A stretch of DNA of 11,970 bases, from the NCBI GenBank assembly GCA_014380825.1, contig JACMJD010000584.1, forward strand, positions 1-11,970. Reading direction: 5' to 3'. Numbering within the stretch: the first letter of the stretch is position 1; the number at the start of each line of letters is the position of its first letter. Under the pieces are notes generated by a model. The model saw only the letters and a list, made by a program, of their open reading frames with translations, was not told the DNA's origin and did not search any database. This document shows positions 1 through 6,104 of this stretch, in pieces. The stretch is from Phycisphaerae bacterium. GTDB taxonomy: Bacteria > Planctomycetota > Phycisphaerae > Tepidisphaerales > Tepidisphaeraceae. The position numbers and the translations under genes were made by a program.

Positions 1-7
1 GCGTTGG

Positions 8-37
8 TTGCCCCGCGGGCGGCACGTCCGATATCAT
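8..37 (+). promoter_or_regulatory. Candidate promoter of the FKBP gene, predicting a leaderless mRNA
   Basis: TATCAT (32-37, five of six matches to the -10 consensus) lies 18 bases after TTGCCC (8-13, four of six to the -35 consensus). The -10 box ends 7 bases before the ATG at 45, so initiation at the usual distance would fall on or next to the start codon. No SD is seen between the box and the ATG. The arrangement recurs at three other genes in this window, which raises confidence above what this weak -35 alone would justify. Confidence 0.45.
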
Positions 38-44
38 CGCCGCC

Positions 45-518
45 ATGAAACGACGCATTTCTGCATTCGCAATTCCGATCTTGGTGCTGGGTACGTTCGC
101 CTGGGTATACGCCCAGACCGCGCCGGCAACCGCTCCCGCTGACGCTGCCGGCGGTGAGAAGGTGGTCACCAAGTCCGGCCTGACGATGATCACGCTCCAG
201 AAGGGTGCAGGAGCGCAAACGGGTGACACCGTGATTCTCCTCTACACCGGCAAGCTCACCGACGGCACGGTGTTCGACGCATCGAGCTTGCACAACAATG
301 AGCCGATCAAAGTCACGCTTGGAATGACTCCGCCGCAGGTGATCAAAGGTTGGGAAGAAGGCCTGCTGGGCGTTCAACCGGGCGCGAAGCTGAAGCTGAT
401 CGTTCCGCCGGATCTCGGGTATGCCGCCGCTGGGCGCGGCGGGGTGATCCCACCGAACGCGACGCGGGAGTTTGATATCGAAGTCGTCGGGCTACTGAAA
501 CAGGCGCATACCCATTAG
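45..518 (+). CDS. Exported FKBP-type peptidyl-prolyl cis-trans isomerase
   Basis: A 157-residue prolyl isomerase that catalyses cis-trans isomerisation of Xaa-Pro bonds, probably helping exported proteins fold outside the cytoplasm. The N-terminus MKRR plus a hydrophobic stretch (residues 5-22) ending near VYAQ is a Sec signal peptide, followed by an Ala/Pro/Thr linker. The FKBP domain spans about 42-151. The drug/substrate-pocket residues of the family are visible: Tyr67, Phe77-Asp78, Val99-Ile100, Trp103, Tyr126 in [10 protein letters not shown], and Phe143. The usual aromatic before the LG turn is Val90 here. Length fits a single-domain exported FKBP. The ATG at 45 gives a complete signal peptide and sits 7 bases after a -10-like box. 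The stop overlaps the stop of the convergent ferredoxin gene. Function is secure; the natural clients are unknown. Confidence 0.93.
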   Translation: MKRRISAFAIPILVLGTFAWVYAQTAPATAPADAAGGEKVVTKSGLTMITLQKGAGAQTGDTVILLYTGKLTDGTVFDASSLHNNEPIKVTLGMTPPQVIKGWEEGLLGVQPGAKLKLIVPPDLGYAAAGRGGVIPPNATREFDIEVVGLLKQAHTH

Positions 519-901
519 CTGTGTCGCTCGGTGCGCTCGCACAACGAGTCGCGCGCGAAGCAGAGGTCTTCGACGATCCGTCCGCCGATCAGATGTTCCT
601 GGATGATCCGCTCGGCGTTTTCGGGCGTGACTTGTCGATACCACGCGCCTTCCGGATACACCACGCAGACCGGGCCGTCGATGCAGATGCGCAGGCAATC
701 GCATTTGGTTCGATAGATCGGTCCCGCGGGCCCGGCAAGATTCAGTTCCTTGAGCCGTCGCTTGAGATATTGCCAAGTCTCCTGGCCCGCATCCGGCGCG
801 ACGCAATCGGGGCCGAGGCAGATGAGCAGATGCCGCGTGAGCTTGCCGATACCAAACTGCTCGGCCATCTGCCGCGCGGGAATGTGATCGGGATTGGCCA
901 C
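515..901 (-). CDS. Thioredoxin-like [2Fe-2S] ferredoxin
   Basis: A 128-residue cytoplasmic protein of the thioredoxin-fold [2Fe-2S] ferredoxin family, which transfers single electrons; its partner is not evident. The pattern LICLGPDC (Cys28, Cys33), then [13 protein letters not shown] (Cys67, 69, 73, 79) followed by [11 protein letters not shown] matches this family. By analogy the cluster ligands are Cys28, Cys33, Cys69 and Cys73, with Cys67 and Cys79 extra. The C-terminal helix [12 protein letters not shown] is also typical. The GTG at 901 is chosen because a perfect TATAAT lies just upstream and the reading frame is conserved-looking from there. An ATG at 868 would still keep all cysteines but would remove the first 11 residues. 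The gene converges on the FKBP gene and is divergent from the phosphoesterase gene. Confidence 0.85.
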   Translation of the reverse strand: MANPDHIPARQMAEQFGIGKLTRHLLICLGPDCVAPDAGQETWQYLKRRLKELNLAGPAGPIYRTKCDCLRICIDGPVCVVYPEGAWYRQVTPENAERIIQEHLIGGRIVEDLCFARDSLCERTERHS

Positions 902-909
902 GGGTGGCG

Positions 910-939
910 ATTATAGGGTGAAGAATGAATCGGGCGCAA
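910..939 (-). promoter_or_regulatory. Promoter of the ferredoxin gene, predicted leaderless
   Basis: On the minus strand TTGCGC (934-939) is followed after 18 bases by a perfect TATAAT (910-915). The box ends 8 bases before the GTG start at 901, so the transcript should begin at or within a couple of bases of the start codon. No SD is present. On the plus strand the same bases give TATAGG (912-917), 7 bases before the ATG at 925, so the site could in principle fire both ways; that plus-strand reading is weak. Confidence 0.55.
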
Positions 940-965
940 CCGACGAGTGTTGGTGGCGTCTCTAA

Positions 966-1038
966 CGTGGCATGGGCGTCTCGCCCATGCATTCGCTGCT
1001 CGATCGGCGATCCGCACGGGCGAGACGCCCATGCCACG
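966..1038. repeat. Nested palindromic repeat (REP-like), source of AWASRPC/GRDAHAT peptides
   Basis: Two 25-base arms, 966-990 and 1014-1038, are inverted copies matching at 24 of 25 positions, separated by 23 bases. Each arm is itself a hairpin: CATGGGCG-TCT-CGCCCATG in the left arm, and the same with one mismatch in the right arm. The element can therefore form two small hairpins or one large one. Translated through, it gives AWASRPC and GRDAHAT on either strand, peptide fragments I recall from many planctomycete and verrucomicrobial gene predictions. That points to a dispersed element, but copy number cannot be shown from one window. Confidence 0.75.
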
Positions 1039-1044
1039 AAATGC

Positions 1045-1935
1045 ATGCATCAATCCATTCGACAATCTCCGCCAGCACCCGCGAAACTCTCCCGCCGCGC
1101 ATTTTTTCGGCGCGCGGCCACATTCGCTGTGCTGCCGATCGCGCTCACGGGTTACGCCAGTCAGATCGAGCCGTTCTGGCTCGACATGCACGAGAAGTCG
1201 ATCACGATTCCCGGCTTGCCCAGTGAATTCGACGGCACGCGCATCGCGCATCTAACCGATCTGCACATCGATCACCGCATTCCGATGAGCTATCTCCGCC
1301 GCGTTGTCGAGCATGTGAACGCGGCCAAGCCGGATGTGGTTTGCGTGACGGGCGACGTGGTGAACCACGACATCGAATGGATCGACCAATCGGCCGAGCT
1401 CTTGTCGAAGATCGACGCGCCGGTGCTGGTGAGTTTTGGGAATCACGATTACGCCCCGCGCACCGCTCGGCCGGGGCCGCTCACGATCATCGCCACGCCG
1501 CTGCAAATCGCGCTCGAAGCGGCCGGCTGCGTCGTGCTGCGCAACGCGACGGCGGCGATCGAGAAGAACGGGCAGAAGCTATGGTTCGTCGGCATCGATG
1601 ATCTGTGGAGCGATAGCTTCTCGCCCGTCGACGCATTCGCCGGCGTCGAACGCGGCGGTGTGTCGATCTGCATGTCGCACAACCCCGACAGCGCCCCGCA
1701 CATCATCCCGTTCGGCGCCAAGTTGATCCTCTCCGGCCACACGCACGGCGGGCAGCTTCGGCTGCCGCTGATTGGCGCACCAATCCTGCCGATCGTTGAT
1801 CGGCAGTTCGATCAGGGTTTGTTTCCGCTGGATAACGGCTGCCAGCTTTACGTCAGCCGCGGGGTGGGATTTTTGCTGCGCGCCCGCTTTTGCTGTCGGC
1901 CGGAGTTGCCGATTTTCAATCTTCGATGTGCGTAA
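1045..1935 (+). CDS. Tat-signal metallophosphoesterase (YkuE-like, calcineurin superfamily)
   Basis: A 296-residue dimetal phosphohydrolase, probably acting on phosphodiester or phospholipid headgroup substrates outside the cytoplasm. Every signature block of the superfamily is present: DLH (TDLHID), GD with NH (VTGDVVNHD), GNHD, a histidine block (CMSHNPD) and GHTHGG. The N-terminus carries the twin-arginine motif SRRAFF followed by a hydrophobic stretch (AATFAVLPIALTG), so export is by Tat. The frame stays open up to an ATG at 925, but those extra 40 codons run through the palindromic repeat and would put the twin arginines near residue 57. The ATG at 1045 places them at residues 17-18, the normal position. 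Against it, no SD precedes 1045, and a weak -10-like box precedes 925. Family call firm; start uncertain; substrate unknown. Confidence 0.88.
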   Translation: MHQSIRQSPPAPAKLSRRAFFRRAATFAVLPIALTGYASQIEPFWLDMHEKSITIPGLPSEFDGTRIAHLTDLHIDHRIPMSYLRRVVEHVNAAKPDVVCVTGDVVNHDIEWIDQSAELLSKIDAPVLVSFGNHDYAPRTARPGPLTIIATPLQIALEAAGCVVLRNATAAIEKNGQKLWFVGIDDLWSDSFSPVDAFAGVERGGVSICMSHNPDSAPHIIPFGAKLILSGHTHGGQLRLPLIGAPILPIVDRQFDQGLFPLDNGCQLYVSRGVGFLLRARFCCRPELPIFNLRCA

Positions 1936-1982
1936 GTCTGCTGCGGCGCGATCCGGGCCGGCGCGGAGTACCGCTCTAGCCT

Positions 1983-2009
1983 GGCGTGAGGGCGCCCGTT
2001 TGTTTTGTG
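1983..2009 (+). terminator. Weak terminator-like element after the phosphoesterase gene
   Basis: GGCG (1983-1986) pairs with CGCC (1993-1996) around a 6-base loop, followed by the T-rich stretch GTTTGTTTTGTG. The stem is only 4 bp, so this is a suggestion. It lies in the 87-base gap between two convergent genes; nothing else is evident there. Confidence 0.25.
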
Positions 2010-2022
2010 TCCCTTGGTTAGC

Positions 2023-4407
2023 TTACGTTCCGCTTTCGCACCACGTGTGCCACATCTGACGGAACGCGGCTTCCAGATGGCGGACATATCTCGGGCCGTC
2101 GAGCAGCGGTGACGCGGTCAATCGTTCGCGCATCGTGCGTCGCATCGCGCGGAGGCGATCGCGATCGTTCGCCAGATCGATTGCCACTTGCACGTATTGG
2201 TCCTCGGTCGGCGCGCACAGTTCAGGCAATCCGATTGCGGTGAGCATCGACAGGCCCATTCGCGCCGCATGCGTTCGGCCTTCGACGGAGATGACGGGTG
2301 CGCCCATCCAAAGAGAATGGCAAGTCGTCGTGCCGCCGTTGAACGGGTACGGATCAAGCGTGATGTCGGAGCGTTCGATCAACTGGAGATATTTCTCCAT
2401 GTCCGTCCACGTGCGCAGTTCGACGCGATCGGCGGACACGCCTTCGGACTCGAACAGCGCATGCACTTTCTCTTTCGTGTGCTCGCTGCTCATCGCCGTT
2501 GTCTGAATGATCAGCCGGGATCCCGGCACGCCGCGCAGCATGTGAGCCCAGCGCCGCTGCACATCGGGCGATACTTTTGTGAAGTTGTTGATCGACAGAA
2601 AGGTGACGTGCCCGTTGTCATCCGCCGGCAAGCTGCCGATGTCCGGCGTACGATCCGGCGGCCGATAGCACCAGAAGATGTCCGGCAGGCGAACCAACTT
2701 CTCGGTGTTGAACGGATCGCTCACGCCCGGCGGATCGCAGCGCGCGTCGGTGATGCGATAATCCATCGCGCTCAAACCGGTCGTCGACGGGAAACCGATC
2801 ATGTTCAACTGAACCGGCCCGGGCTTTCGCGCGAACACGGTCAGCGAGTTGTTCGCGGTATGACCGGCCAGGTCGACCAGGATGTCAATCTTGTCTTCGC
2901 GAATCATGTCCGCGACCGCATCCGGCGTACGCGACGCGGTTTCACGCCATTTGTCGATCTGGGCGCGCAATCGCCAGGTGTTCAGGTCCGGCGAGATCAG
3001 ATGCGCGTAGCCGAAAAGCTCGTATTCATCTCGCGAAAAGTTCTCGAGGATCGGTTCAAAGAAGTAGCTGACCGAATGCCCGCGAAAATCCGGCGACATG
3101 TATCCGATGCGCAGCTTCCGATCCTTCGCGCGATCATTATCGTGCAGCCGCCAGTTCGCGACGTGCGGCTTTTCGTGCAGGGTCGCCCAACTGCGATGCG
3201 CGTCGAGCAGATCCTGCGGCGAATATCCGGGATGATAATTGATCGCCATCAGCACGTTGCTGTGCGTGACGGGATCGGGGTTCAGCTCGATGGAGCGGCG
3301 AAGCGCCTTCATCGCTTCATCGATGTCGCCGCGTTCGAGCAGTGCGTATCCGATCGCGGTGAGCGCGGCGCCGCTGTCGGGATCGAGCCGCAGCGCCTCG
3401 CGAAATGCTTCGATCCCTTCGTCGAGTCGAAACAGGTCGCGCAAAATCGCGCCGCGGATGAAATGCTCCTTGGCCAGCTTGGGTCGAAGGGCAAGCGCTT
3501 TATCGATCTCCACCAGCGCTTCAGCCTTGCGGTGTGTTTCAGTTAGCGCCGACGCGAGGTTGCTGTGCGCCTCGACGAAGTCCGGTCGGAGCTCGATCGC
3601 CTGCTCGAAGAACGAAACCGACTCGGTTTGCTTGCCGAGGTTGCGCAGGGCGGCGCCGAGATTATTGTGTGCTTCGGCGTGCTTGGGATCGAGGTCGATC
3701 GCGGTCTGAAAACACTCGGCCGCTTGTTCGCTTTGGCCCATCTGCGCCAGCACCGTGCCGAGATTGTTATGCAGATCCACGGCGGCCGGACGCAGGCGGA
3801 TGGCGGCGCGAAACTGTTCAGCGCCCGATTTAAGCTGCCCCATCCAGCACAAGCACATGGCCAGGTTGTGAATCGCTTCAACGAAATCCGGGCGCTTCTC
3901 GAGCGCCTGGCGAAAGATGGCGATTGCCTCCGCACCGCGGTTCTGTCCGCGTACGGCGTTGCCCAGATTGTTGAGCGGTTCGGGTGCTTCCGGGTTGAGC
4001 GCGATTGCAGCCTGGCAGGCGCCTTCAGCGTCCTTGTATCGGCCCAGCTCGTTCAGGACGTTGGCCAGGTTGTTCCACGCTTCGAAGTATCGCGGATCCA
4101 GTTCGGTGGCGCGAGTGTACTCAATCGCTGCTTCATCCCGCCGGCCCAGCGCGCGGAGCGCTTCGGCCATGTTGTAGTGGAAGACGGGAATGTCTGGCCG
4201 TTTCTGGATTGCCCGCGCGATCAGTTGGACAGCCATGTCCGGCTTGTGGCCTTGGTGCGCGAGCACGCCCAGCAGATGAATCGCGTCGACGTTGCCGGGG
4301 TCTTGACGGAGGATCTCGACGTACAGCGCTTCGGCCCGCGCGAAGTGGCCAGCCAGGTGCTGTTCCAGCGCGATCTCGACCGCTTTTTCCATCGGGATTT
4401 CATTCAT
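2023..4407 (-). CDS. TPR-GT41 protein glycosyltransferase (OGT/SPINDLY family)
   Basis: A 794-residue protein with the architecture of the O-GlcNAc transferase/SPINDLY family, which moves a sugar from a nucleotide donor to Ser/Thr of cytoplasmic proteins. About 11 TPR units occupy residues 12-378, for example the AEAHNNLGAALRNLG block near 245. The GT41 catalytic region follows: RIGYMSPDFRGH (433-444), DILVDLAGHT (508-517), the VQLNMIGFPSTTGLSAMDYR block (532-551), NNFTKVSP (607-614) and NGGTTTCHSLWMG (690-702). His444 and Lys611 align with human OGT His498 and Lys842. OGT's GHTT motif is GGTT here, and the TTTC.SL.MG pattern with the C-terminus EDQYVQVAIDLA resembles plant SPINDLY, an O-fucosyltransferase. 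The ATG at 4407 is preferred; a TTG at 4443 would lie inside the promoter, and an ATG at 4392 is also possible. Donor and targets are unknown. Confidence 0.9.
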   Translation of the reverse strand: MNEIPMEKAVEIALEQHLAGHFARAEALYVEILRQDPGNVDAIHLLGVLAHQGHKPDMAVQLIARAIQKRPDIPVFHYNMAEALRALGRRDEAAIEYTRATELDPRYFEAWNNLANVLNELGRYKDAEGACQAAIALNPEAPEPLNNLGNAVRGQNRGAEAIAIFRQALEKRPDFVEAIHNLAMCLCWMGQLKSGAEQFRAAIRLRPAAVDLHNNLGTVLAQMGQSEQAAECFQTAIDLDPKHAEAHNNLGAALRNLGKQTESVSFFEQAIELRPDFVEAHSNLASALTETHRKAEALVEIDKALALRPKLAKEHFIRGAILRDLFRLDEGIEAFREALRLDPDSGAALTAIGYALLERGDIDEAMKALRRSIELNPDPVTHSNVLMAINYHPGYSPQDLLDAHRSWATLHEKPHVANWRLHDNDRAKDRKLRIGYMSPDFRGHSVSYFFEPILENFSRDEYELFGYAHLISPDLNTWRLRAQIDKWRETASRTPDAVADMIREDKIDILVDLAGHTANNSLTVFARKPGPVQLNMIGFPSTTGLSAMDYRITDARCDPPGVSDPFNTEKLVRLPDIFWCYRPPDRTPDIGSLPADDNGHVTFLSINNFTKVSPDVQRRWAHMLRGVPGSRLIIQTTAMSSEHTKEKVHALFESEGVSADRVELRTWTDMEKYLQLIERSDITLDPYPFNGGTTTCHSLWMGAPVISVEGRTHAARMGLSMLTAIGLPELCAPTEDQYVQVAIDLANDRDRLRAMRRTMRERLTASPLLDGPRYVRHLEAAFRQMWHTWCESGT

Positions 4408-4415
4408 ATTCGGGG

Positions 4416-4443
4416 AGTGTAGGCGATAAGAATGTGGTGGCAA
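4416..4443 (-). promoter_or_regulatory. Promoter of the TPR-GT41 gene, predicted leaderless
   Basis: TTGCCA (4438-4443, five of six) is followed after 16 bases by TACACT (4416-4421, four of six, TANNNT type). The -10 ends 8 bases before the ATG at 4407, leaving little or no 5' leader. No SD is present between the box and the start. Confidence 0.5.
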
Positions 4444-4448
4444 ACGAA

Positions 4449-4479
4449 GCGGAGCCGGTCGAAAGTCGACCGGCCCCGC
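4449..4479 (-). terminator. Hairpin terminator of PEP-CTERM gene 1
   Basis: A perfect 9-bp stem (4454-4462 with 4466-4474) with a 3-base loop is extended by a mismatch and 4 more pairs (4449-4452 with 4476-4479). It begins about 30 bases past the stop of the PEP-CTERM gene. Reading on the minus strand it is followed by TTCGTTTG, a short imperfect T-rich tail. It also insulates the next promoter, whose -35 starts only 6 bases further on. Confidence 0.6.
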
Positions 4480-4509
4480 GTGAATTCCAAATGGATGAAA
4501 AGCGATCGA

Positions 4510-5265
4510 TTACATGGTGCGACGCCGACGCATCGCGGCAACCGCTGCGACCGCCATCGCGCCCATCGCTGCTGGTTCCGGCACGACGCCGCCGGGGGTG
4601 CCTGACAAGACGAAGTTGTCAACGCGATCCGTACCCGCCGCCGCGCTGCTGGCGGATTCGGCGTTGACGAGCCGGAAAGATGCCAGCGGGTTATTTTCCA
4701 AAGCATCGATCGCAGACAAGTTGAACAGGTAGTTGAACTGCGAGAAGCTGTTGGACGAGTTGAACGAGCTGATGGTCTGCGTGCCGGTGGCGGTGCCGGT
4801 GGCGAGCTGCGTGAAGCTCGTGATCACTGAGTAGTTGGTGAAGCTCGAATAGCTCGTACCATTCGTGCTGTATTGCAGTGTGAAGTTCTTGGGGCCAGTG
4901 CTGCTGGAGAATTGATCGAACGAGACGATCAGGTCAGTGAACGTCGTCGTCGGAACGCTGAACTGATAGTAGTCGCCCGGCGCCCAGTTATTGCTGGAGA
5001 ACGATCGCGGGCTGCCGTTGCCGGCGGGCGAGCTGTATACGGTGTTCGAGGCTGCGTGCGATCCGAACGCCGAGCCGACACCTGATTCCGCCAGCAGCGG
5101 CCCGATCGCTGGAGCGGTGACGTTGGTGGTCGCCAAGCCAGCGGCACTGGTTTCAAACGTAAACGCCGCGATGGTTGCAGCACCCGCATTTTGAATCATG
5201 CCCGCAAAAGCTGCGGACGCGAGCGTGGCACCGAACACGTAACGTGATTGTTGCTTCATTTGCAT
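4510..5265 (-). CDS. PEP-CTERM sorting-domain protein 1
   Basis: A 251-residue exported protein. It has a signal peptide (MQMKQQSRYVF..., probable cleavage after Ala29 in NAGA), then a Ser/Thr/Asn-rich body that looks like a beta-sandwich (for example FTDLIVSFDQFSSS, FTLQYSTNGTSYSSF). It ends in a PEP-CTERM tail: VVPEP at 227-231, a short hydrophobic segment and RRRR at 246-249. In known systems exosortase recognises this tail and processes the protein at the membrane or surface; no exosortase is in this window. The body resembles planctomycete PEP-CTERM proteins of unknown role. AGGAG at 5269-5273 is 3 bases from the ATG at 5265 and 9 from a second in-frame ATG at 5259, so translation may start at 5259. 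The gene has its own promoter and terminator, so it is monocistronic. Confidence 0.88.
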   Translation of the reverse strand: MQMKQQSRYVFGATLASAAFAGMIQNAGAATIAAFTFETSAAGLATTNVTAPAIGPLLAESGVGSAFGSHAASNTVYSSPAGNGSPRSFSSNNWAPGDYYQFSVPTTTFTDLIVSFDQFSSSTGPKNFTLQYSTNGTSYSSFTNYSVITSFTQLATGTATGTQTISSFNSSNSFSQFNYLFNLSAIDALENNPLASFRLVNAESASSAAAGTDRVDNFVLSGTPGGVVPEPAAMGAMAVAAVAAMRRRRTM

Positions 5266-5268
5266 TTT

Positions 5269-5273
5269 CTCCT
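5269..5273 (-). promoter_or_regulatory. Shine-Dalgarno site of PEP-CTERM gene 1
   Basis: AGGAG on the minus strand lies 3 bases before the ATG at 5265 and 9 bases before the in-frame ATG at 5259. The spacing favours the second ATG slightly. Confidence 0.6.
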
Positions 5274-5316
5274 GGACCTGTAGATCAGCACATCATTTCG
5301 AGTTGTATTCGCGGTC

Positions 5317-5345
5317 ATTGTAAACGACGGCGGCAAGAATCCCAA
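5317..5345 (-). promoter_or_regulatory. Sigma70-type promoter of PEP-CTERM gene 1
   Basis: TTGGGA (5340-5345, four of six) and TACAAT (5317-5322, five of six) are separated by exactly 17 bases. Predicted initiation near 5310 gives a leader of roughly 45 bases that includes the SD. This contrasts with the leaderless arrangement of several neighbours. Confidence 0.6.
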
Positions 5346-5421
5346 GCGAATTTATGCACAAATCGCACCATTAATGAATAACTAACGTGAGGTTTGCCAA
5401 TGCGGCTAAGTTGTTCCCGGT

Positions 5422-5463
5422 TCACAATTTATCGGACGATAATGTGACACCGGCGGTCGCCGG
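5422..5463. other. Two adjacent palindromes between same-strand genes (terminator or operator)
   Basis: Next to the stop of the 5471-6067 gene is a GC stem CCGGCG/CGCCGG (5450-5463). Beside it is an AT-rich imperfect palindrome: TCACA (5422-5426), a 2-base bulge, TTATCG, GA, CGATAA, TGTGA (to 5447). The GC stem has no T tract on the minus strand, so it would be an atypical terminator. The AT-rich one lies about 77 bases upstream of the PEP-CTERM promoter and could be an operator. Both roles are guesses; the symmetry is directly visible. Confidence 0.4.
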
Positions 5464-5470
5464 AGGCCGA

Positions 5471-6067
5471 TTATCCTGATGACTTGGTGGCGGGCGACGC
5501 CTGCACCTTGATCGTCTCAACGTATCTCCACCAATCCCCCAGCTTGGCGCCCTCGAGCCCCGGCAGGGCGGTGCCGGCGTTAAACCATGCGTCGCCTCGC
5601 TGGAAAACCACCGTGCGCAGCAGATGTATCTTCGGCGTCTGAAGGCTCACCCATGCGGGCTGGCCTTGAAATGTGCCTTCGGAGAATCCGATCGACTTGA
5701 GGTTCTCGAAGTCCGGCGTCCCTCCATACCGCTTGACCCAGATCGACGGCTGCTGGCCGATCCAGCTCTTGGGAAAGAGCAGAATCGCATCGCGAAAACC
5801 GGTCGAGTCACTTCTATCGACGATCGTCGCCTCCCAATCACTCGGGCGAATCAAGGAATACCCTGCCTTCGGATGCGCGACGCGATACTTTTCCTCCGGG
5901 CCCGTGAAGATCAGCGTACGAATGGCGACGATGAGGATGACGACCACCGCGACGATGGTTGCGATGCGCAAGATCACACCGCGATAGCGCGAAAAGGCAC
6001 TGTCGTGCTTCGCACGACGTGCGTTCGGGGAGGTTCCAATCTCAGTTCGGTGCATGCGCAGAATCAT
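5471..6067 (-). CDS. Membrane-anchored protein of unknown function
   Basis: Not recognised. A 198-residue protein with a basic N-terminus (RRAKHDSAFSRYR), one strongly hydrophobic segment at residues 30-54 and a soluble domain of about 145 residues that should face outward. The domain starts YRVAHPKAGYSLIRPSDWEA, a pattern seen at the beginning of PsbP/LpqN-like folds (a profile resemblance only), and ends WWRYVETIKV. The open frame extends upstream to 6250, but that part runs through the 3' end of the upstream gene and has no protein-like character. The ATG at 6067 is taken as start; an ATG at 6055 is also possible and no SD is clear for either. It lies 37 bases after the 6105-7358 gene on the same strand, so the two are probably co-transcribed. 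Confidence 0.7.
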   Translation of the reverse strand: MILRMHRTEIGTSPNARRAKHDSAFSRYRGVILRIATIVAVVVILIVAIRTLIFTGPEEKYRVAHPKAGYSLIRPSDWEATIVDRSDSTGFRDAILLFPKSWIGQQPSIWVKRYGGTPDFENLKSIGFSEGTFQGQPAWVSLQTPKIHLLRTVVFQRGDAWFNAGTALPGLEGAKLGDWWRYVETIKVQASPATKSSG

Positions 6068-6104
6068 ATCCCAACTTGCGAACGCGGCTAAATGGACTCT
6101 GTTG

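Noticed and set aside
925..1044. N-terminal extension of the phosphoesterase from the ATG at 925
   Set aside because: It translates the palindromic repeat and pushes the twin-arginine motif too far from the N-terminus. Kept as an alternative because of the box at 912-917.
492..1046. A 184-codon minus-strand frame containing AWASRPC and GRDAHAT
   Set aside because: It overlaps the ferredoxin gene in another frame and owes part of its length to the palindromic repeat.
2188..3546. A 452-codon open frame on the plus strand opposite the TPR-GT41 gene
   Set aside because: It is antisense to a gene with full family motifs; high-G+C codon use leaves such frames open. The translation has no recognisable domain.
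5422..5447. A CRP-type operator
   Set aside because: The half-sites are in the order TCACA...TGTGA, the reverse of the CRP consensus TGTGA...TCACA.
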